A stretch of DNA of 64,000 bases, from the NCBI RefSeq assembly GCF_008084145.1, contig NZ_VSDO01000001.1:1130840-1194839 (forward strand), written 5' to 3'. This stretch comes from Paenibacillus faecis. GTDB lineage: Bacteria; Bacillota; Bacilli; Paenibacillales; Paenibacillaceae. This document shows positions 1 to 9,517 of this stretch, piece after piece. Position 1 is the stretch's first letter. Each line of letters starts with the position of its first letter. A model generated the notes under the pieces. It was not told the origin of the DNA, searched no databases, and saw only the letters and a program-made list of their open reading frames with translations. A program made the position numbers and the translations under genes.

Positions 1-498
1 CAGCGGGTTCCGGATTTCGTGAGCGATCGCCGCCGATATTTTCCCCAGCATCGCAAGTTTGTCATTTTGATAAGCCGTCTGTTCTATAAGTTTGAAGTCG
101 GAAACATCCTTGACGCTGAGCAAAAAATCGCCGTCCATCTGGTCTCCGTATGTCACCGTGGTAAGCCAGTATCTTCCGTATTCATCAACCAGTTCATGAT
201 TTTTCTTGCGGTAAAAGATGGTTTCACGATAAAGTCTAAGGATCTTCTTCTTCTTAAACCGGCTAAGATGAGGGTGGCGGAGCAGTTGAAGCAAATTGCA
301 GCCGATAAGCGAATGGCGAGGAATTTCAAGCAGCCTGGCCATTTGAACATTGACAAAGGTTAAAACTCCATCGCTGTCAAATAGCATAATGCCGCTGTCA
401 AGATGCTGGAGTACATTCTCGTACTTGTTCTTCACAAGCTGGGTCGATTGATACGCTTTCACAGACTGAAGCAGTGTCTCCTGGAATTCGCTCAACAA
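1..498 (-). CDS. PAS-domain sensor histidine kinase, N-terminal part (cut by window edge)
   Basis: This frame runs off the left edge, so only about 166 N-terminal residues are present. They include a PAS-like domain (around residues 25-120, with 'DSGIMLFDSDG') followed by the start of a HisKA domain with the H-box 'AAIAHEIRNPL', which holds the phospho-accepting histidine. The catalytic ATPase domain lies outside the window. No membrane segment is visible, so the kinase is probably cytosolic or reads a signal through PAS. I chose the TTG start at 498 because AAAGGGGG lies about 7 bases upstream; an ATG at 564 or 573 in the same open frame has no comparable site. The reading frame has no stop inside the window. 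An alternative is an AtoS- or Kin-type sporulation kinase; the family is clear, the signal is not. Confidence 0.85.
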   Translation of the reverse strand, partial: MLSEFQETLLQSVKAYQSTQLVKNKYENVLQHLDSGIMLFDSDGVLTFVNVQMARLLEIPRHSLIGCNLLQLLRHPHLSRFKKKKILRLYRETIFYRKKNHELVDEYGRYWLTTVTYGDQMDGDFLLSVKDVSDFKLIEQTAYQNDKLAMLGKISAAIAHEIRNPL

Positions 499-565
499 GT
501 CGGTTCCCCCTTTTCTCCGAATGATCTTTCTGCCTCTGCAACAACGAACGATCACTATGCGGATG

Positions 566-589
566 TTCATACCTGTCATACAGTATGAA
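566..589. promoter_or_regulatory. Inverted repeat in the leader of the PAS kinase gene
   Basis: TTCATAC (566-572) and GTATGAA (583-589) are perfect 7-base arms separated by 10 bases. They lie between the proposed promoter (681-710) and the TTG start at 498. This may be an operator; no regulator can be named. Confidence 0.4.
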
Positions 590-655
590 TCTACAACTAT
601 CCACCTTGTTTCCTATTCCATGAGCTCGTCCTGTATGTAATTTCGAACTGCGGCC

Positions 656-710
656 GCCGTATGTAATACGGCCTAAATCAATCATAGTAAAGACTTCCAA
701 ATATCGTCAA
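656..710 (-). promoter_or_regulatory. Promoter with overlapping dyad, upstream of the PAS kinase
   Basis: Read on the minus strand, TTGACG (710-705) and TATGAT (686-681) are spaced by 18 bases. Immediately downstream, at the expected transcription start, is the dyad GCCGTA-N5-TACGGC (656-672). That position suits a repressor operator. Confidence 0.5.
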
Positions 711-764
711 TCAGAGATCCTGTCGAAAAAAGGGGATTTTAGGTTAAGTCGTACTTCTTAATAG

Positions 765-793
765 AAACAGCTCCCCGAATTGGAGAGCTGTTT
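765..793 (-). terminator. Intrinsic terminator of the zinc-finger gene
   Basis: Arms AAACAGCTC and GAGCTGTTT are followed on the minus strand by a T-rich tail, just after the stop codon at 800. Confidence 0.7.
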
Positions 794-799
794 CATGGC

Positions 800-1210
800 C
801 TAGCTATTTTGTTGGAGTAATCTCGCCCTGCGCCTGCTCATGACCGCAAGGCGCTTTTTCAGTTCATCCTCCCACTTGTCATCACCGATTTGCTTGGCCA
901 CGGAGAGCAGATCGAGCGCCATGTCGATCTGGTTCTGCACGAGATCCATCGGTTCTTCATCCTCCCGATTAACGCAATTTCCAAAAATGGAGTCCTCGTC
1001 TTCCATAATAAAATCCTGGAAATCAATCTCGGAAAGACCGTCCCCGTGAGCATACTCCGCCAGCACTTCATATTCGTTCTCCACTTTGTAGTGGACTTCA
1101 ACTCTATGGCAAACCGGGCAAAAAAGAAGCGGAACATTATGAACCTGGGTGCGGTAGTGCTTCAATGTTCCTTTGGTCCCGACCATACTTGCGCCACAGC
1201 AAAAACTCAT
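800..1210 (-). CDS. Small cysteine-motif (YgiT-like zinc-finger) protein
   Basis: A 136-residue soluble protein. The N-terminal part carries two cysteine pairs, Cys4-Cys5 ('SFCCGAS') and Cys31-Cys34 ('FCPVCH'), which together look like a treble or ribbon zinc site similar to YgiT-type zinc fingers. The C-terminal half is acidic and then helical, ending in a basic stretch (RRRARLL). The open frame extends upstream, but the start at ATG 1210 is preferred: AAAGGGTG sits upstream, homology-like sequence begins there, and the upstream extension is hydrophobic and unlike the rest. I do not recognise a specific function. The gene stands alone, with its own terminator, between a kinase and a peroxiredoxin. 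Confidence 0.75.
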   Translation of the reverse strand: MSFCCGASMVGTKGTLKHYRTQVHNVPLLFCPVCHRVEVHYKVENEYEVLAEYAHGDGLSEIDFQDFIMEDEDSIFGNCVNREDEEPMDLVQNQIDMALDLLSVAKQIGDDKWEDELKKRLAVMSRRRARLLQQNS

Positions 1211-1416
1211 TTCCCGACACCCTTTCCCGTTCAAGTTTCCGAACTGTCCCATGGATATAATTTGTGATTGCCTATATCTATTCTCGACAACGGCCGCAAA
1301 TTCCTTTACAGCTAACAGGATGAACCCGTTGATTATAAAAAATACGAAAAATGACCTAGATCTATAAATCCTGCCTAAGGCGAATTTGCTTTTGCCTAAA
1401 TGCAAATTACGAGGGC

Positions 1417-1456
1417 AAAAGGCCCCCTGTTGCGGACACTTGCCAACAGGGGGCCT
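1417..1456 (-). terminator. Strong intrinsic terminator of the peroxiredoxin gene
   Basis: AAGGCCCCCTGTTG pairs with CAACAGGGGGCCTT across an 11-base loop. It is GC-rich, followed by TTTTGCC on the minus strand, and begins 17 bases past the stop codon. Confidence 0.85.
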
Positions 1457-1472
1457 TACGGCTATTTACTTA

Positions 1473-2018
1473 TTAAACTTGAAGCGTTTTGTCACCCGGT
1501 TTCCAGTTCATCGGGCACAATCCGCCGGATTGCAAGGCTTGCAGCACGCGCAGCGTTTCTTCAACGCTGCGGCCTACGTCATTGTGGTTCACTACTTGAT
1601 ATTTCAGTTCGCCTTCCGGATCGATGATGAACAATCCGCGCAGAGCTACGCCCTCTTCTTCAATCAGAACGCCGTAGTCGCGGGCCACGCTCTTTGTGAT
1701 ATCCGAAGCGAGCGGGAAATTCAATCTTCCCAAACCGTTATTTTCCTTCGGTGTGTTGATCCAAGCCTTATGGCTGTGTTCGGAGTCAATGCTCACACCC
1801 AAAATTTCCGTATCCAGCTCCTTAAACTGAGCGTAAGCTTCGCTGAGAGCGGTAATTTCCGTCGGGCATACAAAGGTAAAGTCGAGCGGATAAAAGAAGA
1901 ATACCAGCCACTTGCCGCGATAATCGGACAGTCTTCTGCGCCCAAACTCCTGACCGTCGCCCGTTACAATCGCCATGTCAAAATCCGGAGCAGGTCTTCC
2001 CACCAATCGTTCTGCCAT
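1473..2018 (-). CDS. 2-Cys peroxiredoxin (AhpC/TSA family, YkuU-like)
   Basis: A 181-residue thioredoxin-fold peroxidase that reduces hydrogen peroxide and organic hydroperoxides in the cytosol. The peroxidatic cysteine is Cys51 in 'FTFVCPTE', and the resolving cysteine is Cys168 in 'GGLCPMNWKPGD', so this is a typical 2-Cys enzyme. The length matches B. subtilis YkuU (180 residues). The start at 2018 has a clear GGAGGAT site 6-8 bases upstream. A PerR-type box and a good promoter lie upstream (2105-2167), suggesting induction by peroxide. No ahpF-like reductase is adjacent, so electrons probably come from thioredoxin or a similar donor (inference). Confidence 0.93.
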   Translation of the reverse strand: MAERLVGRPAPDFDMAIVTGDGQEFGRRRLSDYRGKWLVFFFYPLDFTFVCPTEITALSEAYAQFKELDTEILGVSIDSEHSHKAWINTPKENNGLGRLNFPLASDITKSVARDYGVLIEEEGVALRGLFIIDPEGELKYQVVNHNDVGRSVEETLRVLQALQSGGLCPMNWKPGDKTLQV

Positions 2019-2104
2019 TTGAAATATCCTCCTTTATAATATGTAAGAAACCCGAAAGGCCTCTCTATCACAGGATTATTTTGCGGCTTTTGGCCACATT
2101 TCAA

Positions 2105-2133
2105 ATGGTATCATTCGGAATTTTCAAAGTCAA
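2105..2133 (-). promoter_or_regulatory. Promoter of the peroxiredoxin gene
   Basis: On the minus strand, TTGACT (2133-2128) and TACCAT (2110-2105) are separated by 17 bases. The -35 box lies 19 bases downstream of the PerR-type box. Confidence 0.6.
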
Positions 2134-2152
2134 GATTGTAATCATTTCTTAT

Positions 2153-2167
2153 TTATAATTATTATAA
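2153..2167. promoter_or_regulatory. PerR box
   Basis: TTATAATTATTATAA is a perfect 7-1-7 palindrome and matches the known Bacillus PerR consensus (TTATAATNATTATAA) at every position. It begins one base past the leuB stop codon and lies about 135 bases upstream of the peroxiredoxin start. Fur and Zur boxes are related, but this sequence fits PerR best. Confidence 0.8.
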
Positions 2168-2168
2168 A

Positions 2169-3248
2169 CTATTTCTTCATTGCGGCGACAATGAGGTCTC
2201 CCATGGCGGTCGTGCCGATCGCTTTGCTCTTGTCCACCGCGATGTCTCCGGTACGATGACCGGCATTCAGCACATCGGCAACGGCCCGTTCGATCGCATC
2301 CGCGGCATCCGCATAGCCGAATGTCATCCGGAACATGAGCGCAACCGATAGAATCGTGGCGATCGGGTTGGCGAGGTTCTGTCCGGCGATGTCCGGAGCC
2401 GAACCGTGTACCGGCTCGTACAAACCGAAGCTGCCTTCTCCGAGGGAAGCCGAGGACAGCATCCCGATCGACCCGGTCAGCATCGCCGCTTCATCGCTCA
2501 GAATGTCGCCGAACATGTTTTCCGTTACGATAACGTCGAAACTTGCAGGGCGGCGCAGCAACTGCATCGCGCAGTTGTCGACCAGCACGTGTTCCAGCTC
2601 TACATCCGGATATTCCGGCGCGATCCGGTTCACAACTTCGCGCCACAATCGGGAAGTTTCCAGCACGTTGGCTTTATCCACGGACGCCAGCTTTTTGCGG
2701 CGTTTTTGCGCAATTTCGAAAGCCTGGCGCACAATGCGCTCCACTTCGCTCACATTGTAGGCGCAGGTGTCGACCGCTTCCTGGCCATGCTCGGTATCGC
2801 GGCGGTATTTTTCGCCGAAGTAGATGCCGCCCGTCAGCTCGCGGACAACGATCAAGTCGGTCCCTTCAAGCACTTCCGGTTTCAACGTGGACGCGTCCTT
2901 CAGGCAATCGAATACCACGGCCGGACGCAGGTTCGAGAACAAGCCCAGCGCTTTGCGGATGCCAAGCAATCCGGTTTCGGGCCGAAGCTCCTTCGGATTG
3001 TTGTCCCATTTCGGTCCGCCGACCGCACCCAAAAGCACCGCGTCGGCCTTTTGGCAAATGTCCAGCGTTTCCTGCGGAAGGGGCGTTCCCTTCTGGTCGA
3101 TGGCGATGCCGCCGAACAAAGCATGTTCCGTTTCGAAGCTATATCCAAACAGTTCTTCCGTCCGCTTAAGCACTTTTTCCGCTTCCGCGACCACCTCCGG
3201 GCCGATTCCGTCCCCGGCGATCACTGCGATTTTTTTAACTTCTGCCAT
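2169..3248 (-). CDS. leuB: 3-isopropylmalate dehydrogenase
   Basis: The 359-residue enzyme oxidatively decarboxylates 3-isopropylmalate with NAD+ in leucine synthesis, in the cytosol. Family signatures are visible: '[13 protein letters not shown]' in the middle and '[20 protein letters not shown]' near the C-terminus, which forms the cofactor site and distinguishes LeuB from isocitrate dehydrogenase. The start has AAAGGGAG upstream. It lies downstream of ilvBNC but is separated from ilvC by a terminator and 265 bases, so it is probably transcribed in part from its own promoter. leuA, usually between ilvC and leuB in Bacilli, is absent here, and leuCD does not follow. Confidence 0.96.
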   Translation of the reverse strand: MAEVKKIAVIAGDGIGPEVVAEAEKVLKRTEELFGYSFETEHALFGGIAIDQKGTPLPQETLDICQKADAVLLGAVGGPKWDNNPKELRPETGLLGIRKALGLFSNLRPAVVFDCLKDASTLKPEVLEGTDLIVVRELTGGIYFGEKYRRDTEHGQEAVDTCAYNVSEVERIVRQAFEIAQKRRKKLASVDKANVLETSRLWREVVNRIAPEYPDVELEHVLVDNCAMQLLRRPASFDVIVTENMFGDILSDEAAMLTGSIGMLSSASLGEGSFGLYEPVHGSAPDIAGQNLANPIATILSVALMFRMTFGYADAADAIERAVADVLNAGHRTGDIAVDKSKAIGTTAMGDLIVAAMKK

Positions 3249-3425
3249 GGTTGATTACTCCCTTTCTTCGGTAACTCACTCGAATAAACTCCTGTTTTAG
3301 TTGTATCATAGGTTGATTACGCTTAGCCAAGATATAGAATCTATTAGAGTTATAGGTTTTAACTATAAAAGGGAGATGATAAGCGCAACCACGTCCGTCT
3401 GCTTAAGAATAACGCCTCTAGAAAA

Positions 3426-3457
3426 AACCTCCAATGCGGCGTACCACAATGGAGGTT
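3426..3457 (-). terminator. Intrinsic terminator after ilvC
   Basis: AACCTCCA and TGGAGGTT arms are followed by TTTTTTC on the minus strand, 57 bases past the ilvC stop. It separates the ilv genes from leuB. Confidence 0.75.
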
Positions 3458-3513
3458 CTGATTCATTTCTTTAATTCCGCAATGCTCTAAAGCAATGGCT
3501 TGCGAAAAAGTTA

Positions 3514-4701
<1,188 letters not shown>

Positions 4702-5187
4702 TTATGCGTTTCCTCGTATCATAGCCGTAACCCCGGTTCGGGAAAGCTCGCGGATCCCGTAAGGATGCAGCAGCTCGATCATCGCATCGATTTTCTCCGT
4801 ATCGCCCACAACCTGAACCATCATACTGTTGGTTCCGATATCCACGACCGCGGCGCGGAACGTTTCCACAACGCCCATAATCTCCGGGCGCTCCGCCGGT
4901 TCCGACTTTACCTTGATCAGCGCCAGCTCCCTGGCGACCATCGGCTTGGAACTTAGATTTACAACCTTGATGACATCGATCAGTTTATAAAGCTGTTTCT
5001 CGATTTGTTCCAAGGTTTTGTCGTCCCCCTGGGTGACGATAATCATCCGGGACAATCCTTCTTCCTCCGACTGCCCGACCGTAATGCTCTCGATATTGAA
5101 GCCGCGCCGGCCGAACAGGCCGGACACGCGCTGCAGAACACCTGGCTGGTCATTGACCAAAACGGAAATTGCATGGCTCTTTATCAT
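4702..5187 (-). CDS. ilvN: Acetolactate synthase small (regulatory) subunit
   Basis: The 161-residue regulatory subunit binds the IlvB catalytic subunit and confers valine feedback control. An N-terminal ACT domain (residues about 4-80, 'HAISVLVNDQPGVLQRVSGLFGRRG') is followed by the C-terminal ALS small-subunit domain. The ATG overlaps the ilvB stop by four bases (ATGA), indicating translational coupling and matched subunit synthesis. The gene is called ilvH in some Bacillus annotations. Confidence 0.95.
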   Translation of the reverse strand: MIKSHAISVLVNDQPGVLQRVSGLFGRRGFNIESITVGQSEEEGLSRMIIVTQGDDKTLEQIEKQLYKLIDVIKVVNLSSKPMVARELALIKVKSEPAERPEIMGVVETFRAAVVDIGTNSMMVQVVGDTEKIDAMIELLHPYGIRELSRTGVTAMIRGNA

Positions 5188-6932
5188 GATTCATCGTCCC
5201 CCATCAGCATTTGATCAATGGTGGAACCTTGAGGTACCATCGGATACACGTTTTCTCCCTTTTCAACCACAAATTCCACCAATACCGGGCCCGGCGTTTC
5301 CATCGCTTCTTTCCACGCCTGTTTGGCTTCCTCTTTGTTGGTGGCGCGCAGGCCTTTCACGCCGTAAGCGTCCGCCAATTTCACGAAATCCGGGCTGCCG
5401 GCCAAATCGATATGACTGTACCGGTTGTCGTAGATCAATTCCTGCCACTGCCTTACCATTCCGAGTACCTGATTGTTGATAACGACGATTTTGACCGGAA
5501 TGTTATTGATCGCGCAGATGGCCAACTCCTGGGCGCACATCTGCATCCCGCCGTCCCCGTTGATTGAGATAACCAACCGGTCGGGATGGGCCATTTGCGC
5601 ACCGATCGCCGACGGGAATCCGAAGCCCATCGTCCCCAACCCTCCGGAAGTAATCCAGGAGCGCGGCTGATTGAACTTGTAATACTGGGCCGTCCACATT
5701 TGATGCTGACCAACGTCCGTCGTTACGATCGCTTCCCCGCGGGTCGTTTCATTCAGATGCTCAATAACCCATTGCGGTTTTAATACCGTATCGGAATCCT
5801 TGTAGCGGAACGGGTACTTCGCTTTGGATTCCTGGACATTCGCTCTCCAGGCATCCGCTTTTGCCGCCCGTCCGACCAAAGGATTCAGCATTTCCAGCAC
5901 CGTCTTCACATCGCCGACAATCGGAATGTCGGTGGCTATGTTCTTGCCGATTTCCGCCGGATCGATATCGATATGGGCGATTTTCGCATGTGGGGCGAAG
6001 CCGTCCAGCCGTCCGGTTACCCGGTCGTCGAATCTCGCTCCGATGCTGATCAGCAGATCGGCCTGCTGAATCGACTGGTTTGCCGTATAAGTCCCGTGCA
6101 TCCCCGGCATGCCCATCCACAGCTCATGTCCGCTCGGGAATCCGCCGAGGCCGAGCAATGTCGTCGTAATCGGAATTTCCGTTCGGTTTACAAATTCCAA
6201 CAGCGCCTCGTGACCGCCCGAGTAAACCACGCCCCCGCCGGCCAAAATGACCGGACGCTCCGCTTCCTGAATCGCTGCGGCAAGCTTGTCGAGCTGCAGA
6301 CGATTCGGAACAACGGTGGGATGGTAGCCCCGAAGGTTCACGGATTGTACCGGTTCGAACAAGGCTTTATTGGCCGAAACATCCTTCGGAATGTCGATCA
6401 GCACCGGGCCTTTTCTTCCGGTATTCGCGATGTGGAACGCCTCGTGGATAATCCGCGGCAGCTCCTCCACACTTCTTACCAGGTAACTGTGCTTCGTAAT
6501 CGGCATCGTTATGCCGGTGATGTCCGCTTCCTGGAATGCGTCGGTCCCAATCAGGCTGGAAACGACATTGCCTGTAATGACGACGAGCGGAACCGAGTCC
6601 ATGTAGGCCGTCGCGATCCCCGTCACCGTATTCGTCGCTCCCGGACCGGAGGTGGCGATGCAAACGCCAACCTTACCGCTGGCGCGGGCATAACCGTCTG
6701 CCGCATGAATCGCGCCCTGCTCATGTCTCGTCAGCAGGTGATGAAAATCGGTAAAACCGTACAAGGCGTCGTAAATGTACAACACCGCGCCTCCCGGGTA
6801 ACCGAAGACGCACTCGACACCTTCCAAAAGCAAACTGCGAAGCAAGATTTCCGACCCGGAAATGACTTCCGGTTTCATCCATTTCTCACGTAATTGTTCT
6901 GTAGACCGCACTGCTGGAATTTGCGCGCTCAT
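5184..6932 (-). CDS. ilvB: Acetolactate synthase large (catalytic) subunit
   Basis: The 582-residue thiamine-diphosphate enzyme condenses pyruvate with pyruvate or 2-ketobutyrate, the first common step of valine, isoleucine and leucine synthesis. The TPP-activating glutamate is in 'RHEQGAIHAADGYAR', and the pyrophosphate/Mg2+ site is 'GDGGMQMCAQEL'. The FAD-linked middle domain and C-terminal 'EKGENVYPMVPQG' fit the anabolic AHAS rather than the catabolic AlsS. The start is preceded by AAGGAGGATGACTG. Transcription is controlled by the T-box leader immediately upstream. Confidence 0.96.
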   Translation of the reverse strand: MSAQIPAVRSTEQLREKWMKPEVISGSEILLRSLLLEGVECVFGYPGGAVLYIYDALYGFTDFHHLLTRHEQGAIHAADGYARASGKVGVCIATSGPGATNTVTGIATAYMDSVPLVVITGNVVSSLIGTDAFQEADITGITMPITKHSYLVRSVEELPRIIHEAFHIANTGRKGPVLIDIPKDVSANKALFEPVQSVNLRGYHPTVVPNRLQLDKLAAAIQEAERPVILAGGGVVYSGGHEALLEFVNRTEIPITTTLLGLGGFPSGHELWMGMPGMHGTYTANQSIQQADLLISIGARFDDRVTGRLDGFAPHAKIAHIDIDPAEIGKNIATDIPIVGDVKTVLEMLNPLVGRAAKADAWRANVQESKAKYPFRYKDSDTVLKPQWVIEHLNETTRGEAIVTTDVGQHQMWTAQYYKFNQPRSWITSGGLGTMGFGFPSAIGAQMAHPDRLVISINGDGGMQMCAQELAICAINNIPVKIVVINNQVLGMVRQWQELIYDNRYSHIDLAGSPDFVKLADAYGVKGLRATNKEEAKQAWKEAMETPGPVLVEFVVEKGENVYPMVPQGSTIDQMLMGDDES

Positions 6933-6984
6933 CAGTCATCCTCCTTCCAAGAATGGGTAATTCGATTTTTTTTGATTTGTATGC

Positions 6985-7330
6985 AACAAAAAAACCTTCC
7001 GTCCGCCGGAATAGTCTCCTATTCCGAGGGACGAAAGGTTTAGCTTCCGTGGTACCACCCATGTTCACCCGGTTCTTCGCAGTACCGGACCTTGACGAGT
7101 ACAGGCCCAATAAACCCATACCCGCGGTCTTTAACGCAGACCTGACGATTTCCCCTAATACGCCGTTCGCAAGCTTTACCTAGGATCGCTTGCAGCTTTT
7201 CAGGGAAACAGCTCCGAGGTGAGCTCGCATTTAAGGGAATAATGCAGGATGGTCTCAGCAAATCCATCCATTCTCTGAGCAAAGAGCCCTTAAACCTTCG
7301 TCCTCATCATCGCCGATTGCCGATTGAAGT
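6985..7330 (-). ncRNA. T-box leader of the ilv operon, probably leucine-specific
   Basis: On the minus strand, the leader contains the conserved T-box core (AACATGGGTGGTACCACGG, around 7044-7062), a distal stem I around 7240-7275 with an AGAGAA motif, and a specifier-loop region around 7208-7226. There GAGCTCACCTCGGAGC offers CUC, a leucine codon. Uncharged tRNA would stabilise the antiterminator and let transcription enter ilvB. The specifier assignment is by analogy with Bacillus ilv-leu leaders; covariance folding was not possible here. Confidence 0.88.
6993..7040 (-). terminator. T-box-controlled intrinsic terminator
   Basis: A stem of about 20 base pairs closed by AACCTTTC and GGAAGGTT, with CGGAATAG/CTATTCCG near the loop, is followed by TTTTTTTG on the minus strand. 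The 5' arm lies just downstream of the T-box sequence, as needed for mutually exclusive pairing. Confidence 0.88.
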
Positions 7331-7352
7331 AATCGTTAAAATGTTTAGGAAC

Positions 7353-7382
7353 ATTATATGATTAGTTTACATCCCGAGTCAA
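7353..7382 (-). promoter_or_regulatory. Promoter of the ilv T-box transcript
   Basis: TTGACT (7382-7377) and a perfect TATAAT (7358-7353), spaced by 18 bases on the minus strand, lie just upstream of the leader. Confidence 0.75.
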
Positions 7383-7586
7383 TACCCATTTGGAGCCAGT
7401 TTTTTAATGACCCCTGGCGTCGGTGGCGGACAACGAATAACGTCCGGCTCTTGAGGTCGCTTGAAATCCGGTTGGTTTTACCGGAACGCTTTGCCCTCCT
7501 TACGTCATATGATAGAGTAAAGCGCCCAATTTTATTCGGGTTCGCGTCTTTCATTCACAAATACTTAGGAGGAGGTAAAAGAGCGG

Positions 7587-8042
7587 ATGATACGCTACAG
7601 AAGGCCCAAACAGGATGATCCGGTCATTTTCGAATTAATCCATAAGGAGCTTGTCCCGTTTTCCAACCTGCCTCCGCAAGAATTAAACGCCGTACTGAAA
7701 GACCTGCCCAAGCGGCTGGCGAGAGGCGTGACGCTGGTAGTATCCCCCTGTTACGAATCCGATCCCGTAGCCTTCATCCACTTTATGGTGCACGGCGATC
7801 TTTTATATATCGATATGATGGCGGTATCTCCCGCGCACCGGCGCAAACGGCATGGGAAAGCGCTGCTGGCCCATGCCGAAAATTTCGCCGGTTCGCGCGG
7901 ATGTTCCCGGGCCAAAGTCTTGGTGGACCGCGACAACACCCGGGCTCATCAGTTTTACCGGAAACTTGGATACCGTACGGTTCGCTTTATCCAGCCTTCG
8001 GCGTGCTTTGAGCTGGAGAAAAGACTGCTTGTTCGGCGCTAG
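7587..8042 (+). CDS. GNAT-family N-acetyltransferase
   Basis: A 151-residue single-domain acetyltransferase. The acetyl-CoA pyrophosphate loop (motif A) is visible as 'MAVSPAHRRKRHGKALL', and the C-terminal 'NTRAHQFYRKLGYR' is the usual GNAT end strand and helix. The substrate cannot be told from sequence. An AGGAGGAGG site sits 11-18 bases ahead of ATG 7587. It is convergent with the small gene on the minus strand, leaving four bases between them. Confidence 0.85.
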   Translation: MIRYRRPKQDDPVIFELIHKELVPFSNLPPQELNAVLKDLPKRLARGVTLVVSPCYESDPVAFIHFMVHGDLLYIDMMAVSPAHRRKRHGKALLAHAENFAGSRGCSRAKVLVDRDNTRAHQFYRKLGYRTVRFIQPSACFELEKRLLVRR

Positions 8043-8046
8043 CCGT

Positions 8047-8358
8047 TTACCAAAAATAAGGGTTTACACCGTAAGGATATCCGTAAGGTCCCGCCCCGTA
8101 CGGGCCCGGTCCGTATGGGCCGTAACCTCCATATCCGCCGTAGTTATAAGGGGACGCTCCGATGGCGAGCAAATCGAACAAAACCAGCGGGATAATCGCT
8201 TTGGTTTTGACTTTTTTTCCGGAGTTTTGCGTCACGATCAAACGGTTGCCGCTGATTTTGACCAGCTTGCCCGTTACGATTCCACCGTCCTTTTTATAGG
8301 CGATAATCGACTTGCCGAGCCACTTTTCGGCGTCCTTTCTTGTTACCTTTTTGCTCAT
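8047..8358 (-). CDS. Hypothetical protein with Gly/Tyr/Pro-rich tail
   Basis: 103 residues. The first 70 form a compact basic segment ('GGIVTGKLVKISGNRLIVTQ') that reads like a small beta-barrel similar in pattern to Sm-like or KOW folds, followed by a hydrophobic stretch 'AIIPLVLFDLLAIGA'. The last 35 residues are low complexity, with repeated GYGGYGPYGPGPYG units ending in PYFW. Such tails occur in spore-coat and other Bacillus surface-layer proteins, but function is unknown. The start has GGAGGGTTACC directly upstream. Confidence 0.75.
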   Translation of the reverse strand: MSKKVTRKDAEKWLGKSIIAYKKDGGIVTGKLVKISGNRLIVTQNSGKKVKTKAIIPLVLFDLLAIGASPYNYGGYGGYGPYGPGPYGAGPYGYPYGVNPYFW

Positions 8359-8493
8359 GGTAACCCTCCTCCAGTGTGGGATCCCTAGCCATAATTCCGG
8401 CTATTCGTCTTCACACCACTATATTCGGCCCGCCTTGTTTCCGCCTGCGCCATCGCCTTCTCCACCATAAGAAATAGGCCCGTTAACAAAAAA

Positions 8494-8534
8494 AGCGCGG
8501 GCCGTAGGAGAGAAATCCCCCTACCGGCTCGCAC
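8494..8534 (-). terminator. Terminator of the nucleoside transporter operon
   Basis: GCGAGCCGGTAGG pairs imperfectly with CCTACGGCCCGCGC and is followed by TTTTTTTG on the minus strand, 23 bases past the nupQ-like stop. Confidence 0.85.
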
Positions 8535-8556
8535 TTTTTCGTTATTCTTTCAAGTT

Positions 8557-9516
8557 CTATCGTTTGGACGGATCGTAAGGTGTCCCCAATGCCGCCGGCG
8601 CCGAAGAACGGCCCACCGCACTCACCAGGACGATGATCGTCAGCACGTATGGAATCATGAAAATAAATTCCTGCGGAATGCTTCTGGACCATTCGAACAA
8701 CTGCACATAGTTGCGGATCGCTTGCGAGAATCCGAAAAACATGGCGGCCCCCAAAGCGCCGACCGGATTCCACTTCCCGAAAATCATCGCGGCGATCGCG
8801 ATAAAGCCTTGGCCCGAGATCGTGTTATGCGCAAACGTACTTGTCGTGGTGAGCGTGATCGTCGCGCCCCCGATCCCCGCCAACGCACCGCTGATCATAA
8901 CGCCGATATAGCGCATCCGCGAGACGTTTACCCCTAGCGTATCCGCTGCTCCAGGATATTCGCCGACGGAGCGCAGGCGAAGGCCGAATGGCGTTTTGAA
9001 CAGCAAATAGTAGGCGATACCGACTAGGATAAGCGCCAGATAGGTCGTCGGATACGAGTTAAAAAAACCTTCCCCGATAATCGGAATGTCCCTAAGCACC
9101 GGGATCGCTTTTTTCTCGAACACGTCAATAAGCGGGGTTTCGGCCGAGCCGTTAAAAATCAGCTTGACGATGTAAACCGTTAATCCGGCCGCCAAAAAGT
9201 TGATGACGACCCCGCTGATCGTTTGATCGGCTTTAAACGTAATGGTCGCGACCGCGTGAATGAGGGATCCAAGAATCCCCACTACGACTGCGGCGATTAC
9301 ACCGACCCAAGGGGCCATACCGCCGAGTCCGGCTTCCTGGGCATAATAAGTGCCTACGCCTGCCGCGAACGCCCCGAAAATCATCAAGCCCTCCAGGCCG
9401 ATGTTTACTACGCCCGACCGTTCCGAGAAAATACCTCCGAGCGCGGCGAATATGAGCGCTGTTGAAAATACAAGGGTTGAATTCAACAACTGGCCAAGCA
9501 GCGTAAGAATGTCCAT
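8557..9516 (-). CDS. Nucleoside ABC transporter permease (NupQ/YufQ type)
   Basis: A 319-residue polytopic membrane protein with about 8-9 hydrophobic segments, of the BPD_transp_2 (branched-chain amino acid/sugar/nucleoside) permease family. The conserved 'GLRLRSVGEYPGAADTLGVNV' cytoplasmic loop, which contacts the ATPase, is present. It forms the transmembrane channel with the permease encoded one base upstream. Gene order SBP-ATPase-permease-permease matches B. subtilis nupNOPQ, a guanosine importer. It ends the operon. Confidence 0.9.
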   Translation of the reverse strand: MDILTLLGQLLNSTLVFSTALIFAALGGIFSERSGVVNIGLEGLMIFGAFAAGVGTYYAQEAGLGGMAPWVGVIAAVVVGILGSLIHAVATITFKADQTISGVVINFLAAGLTVYIVKLIFNGSAETPLIDVFEKKAIPVLRDIPIIGEGFFNSYPTTYLALILVGIAYYLLFKTPFGLRLRSVGEYPGAADTLGVNVSRMRYIGVMISGALAGIGGATITLTTTSTFAHNTISGQGFIAIAAMIFGKWNPVGALGAAMFFGFSQAIRNYVQLFEWSRSIPQEFIFMIPYVLTIIVLVSAVGRSSAPAALGTPYDPSKR

Positions 9517-9517
9517 A

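Noticed and set aside
398-700. 100-codon minus-strand frame over the PAS kinase promoter
   Set aside because: It is out of frame with the kinase, has no recognisable domain and overlaps the promoter and dyads.
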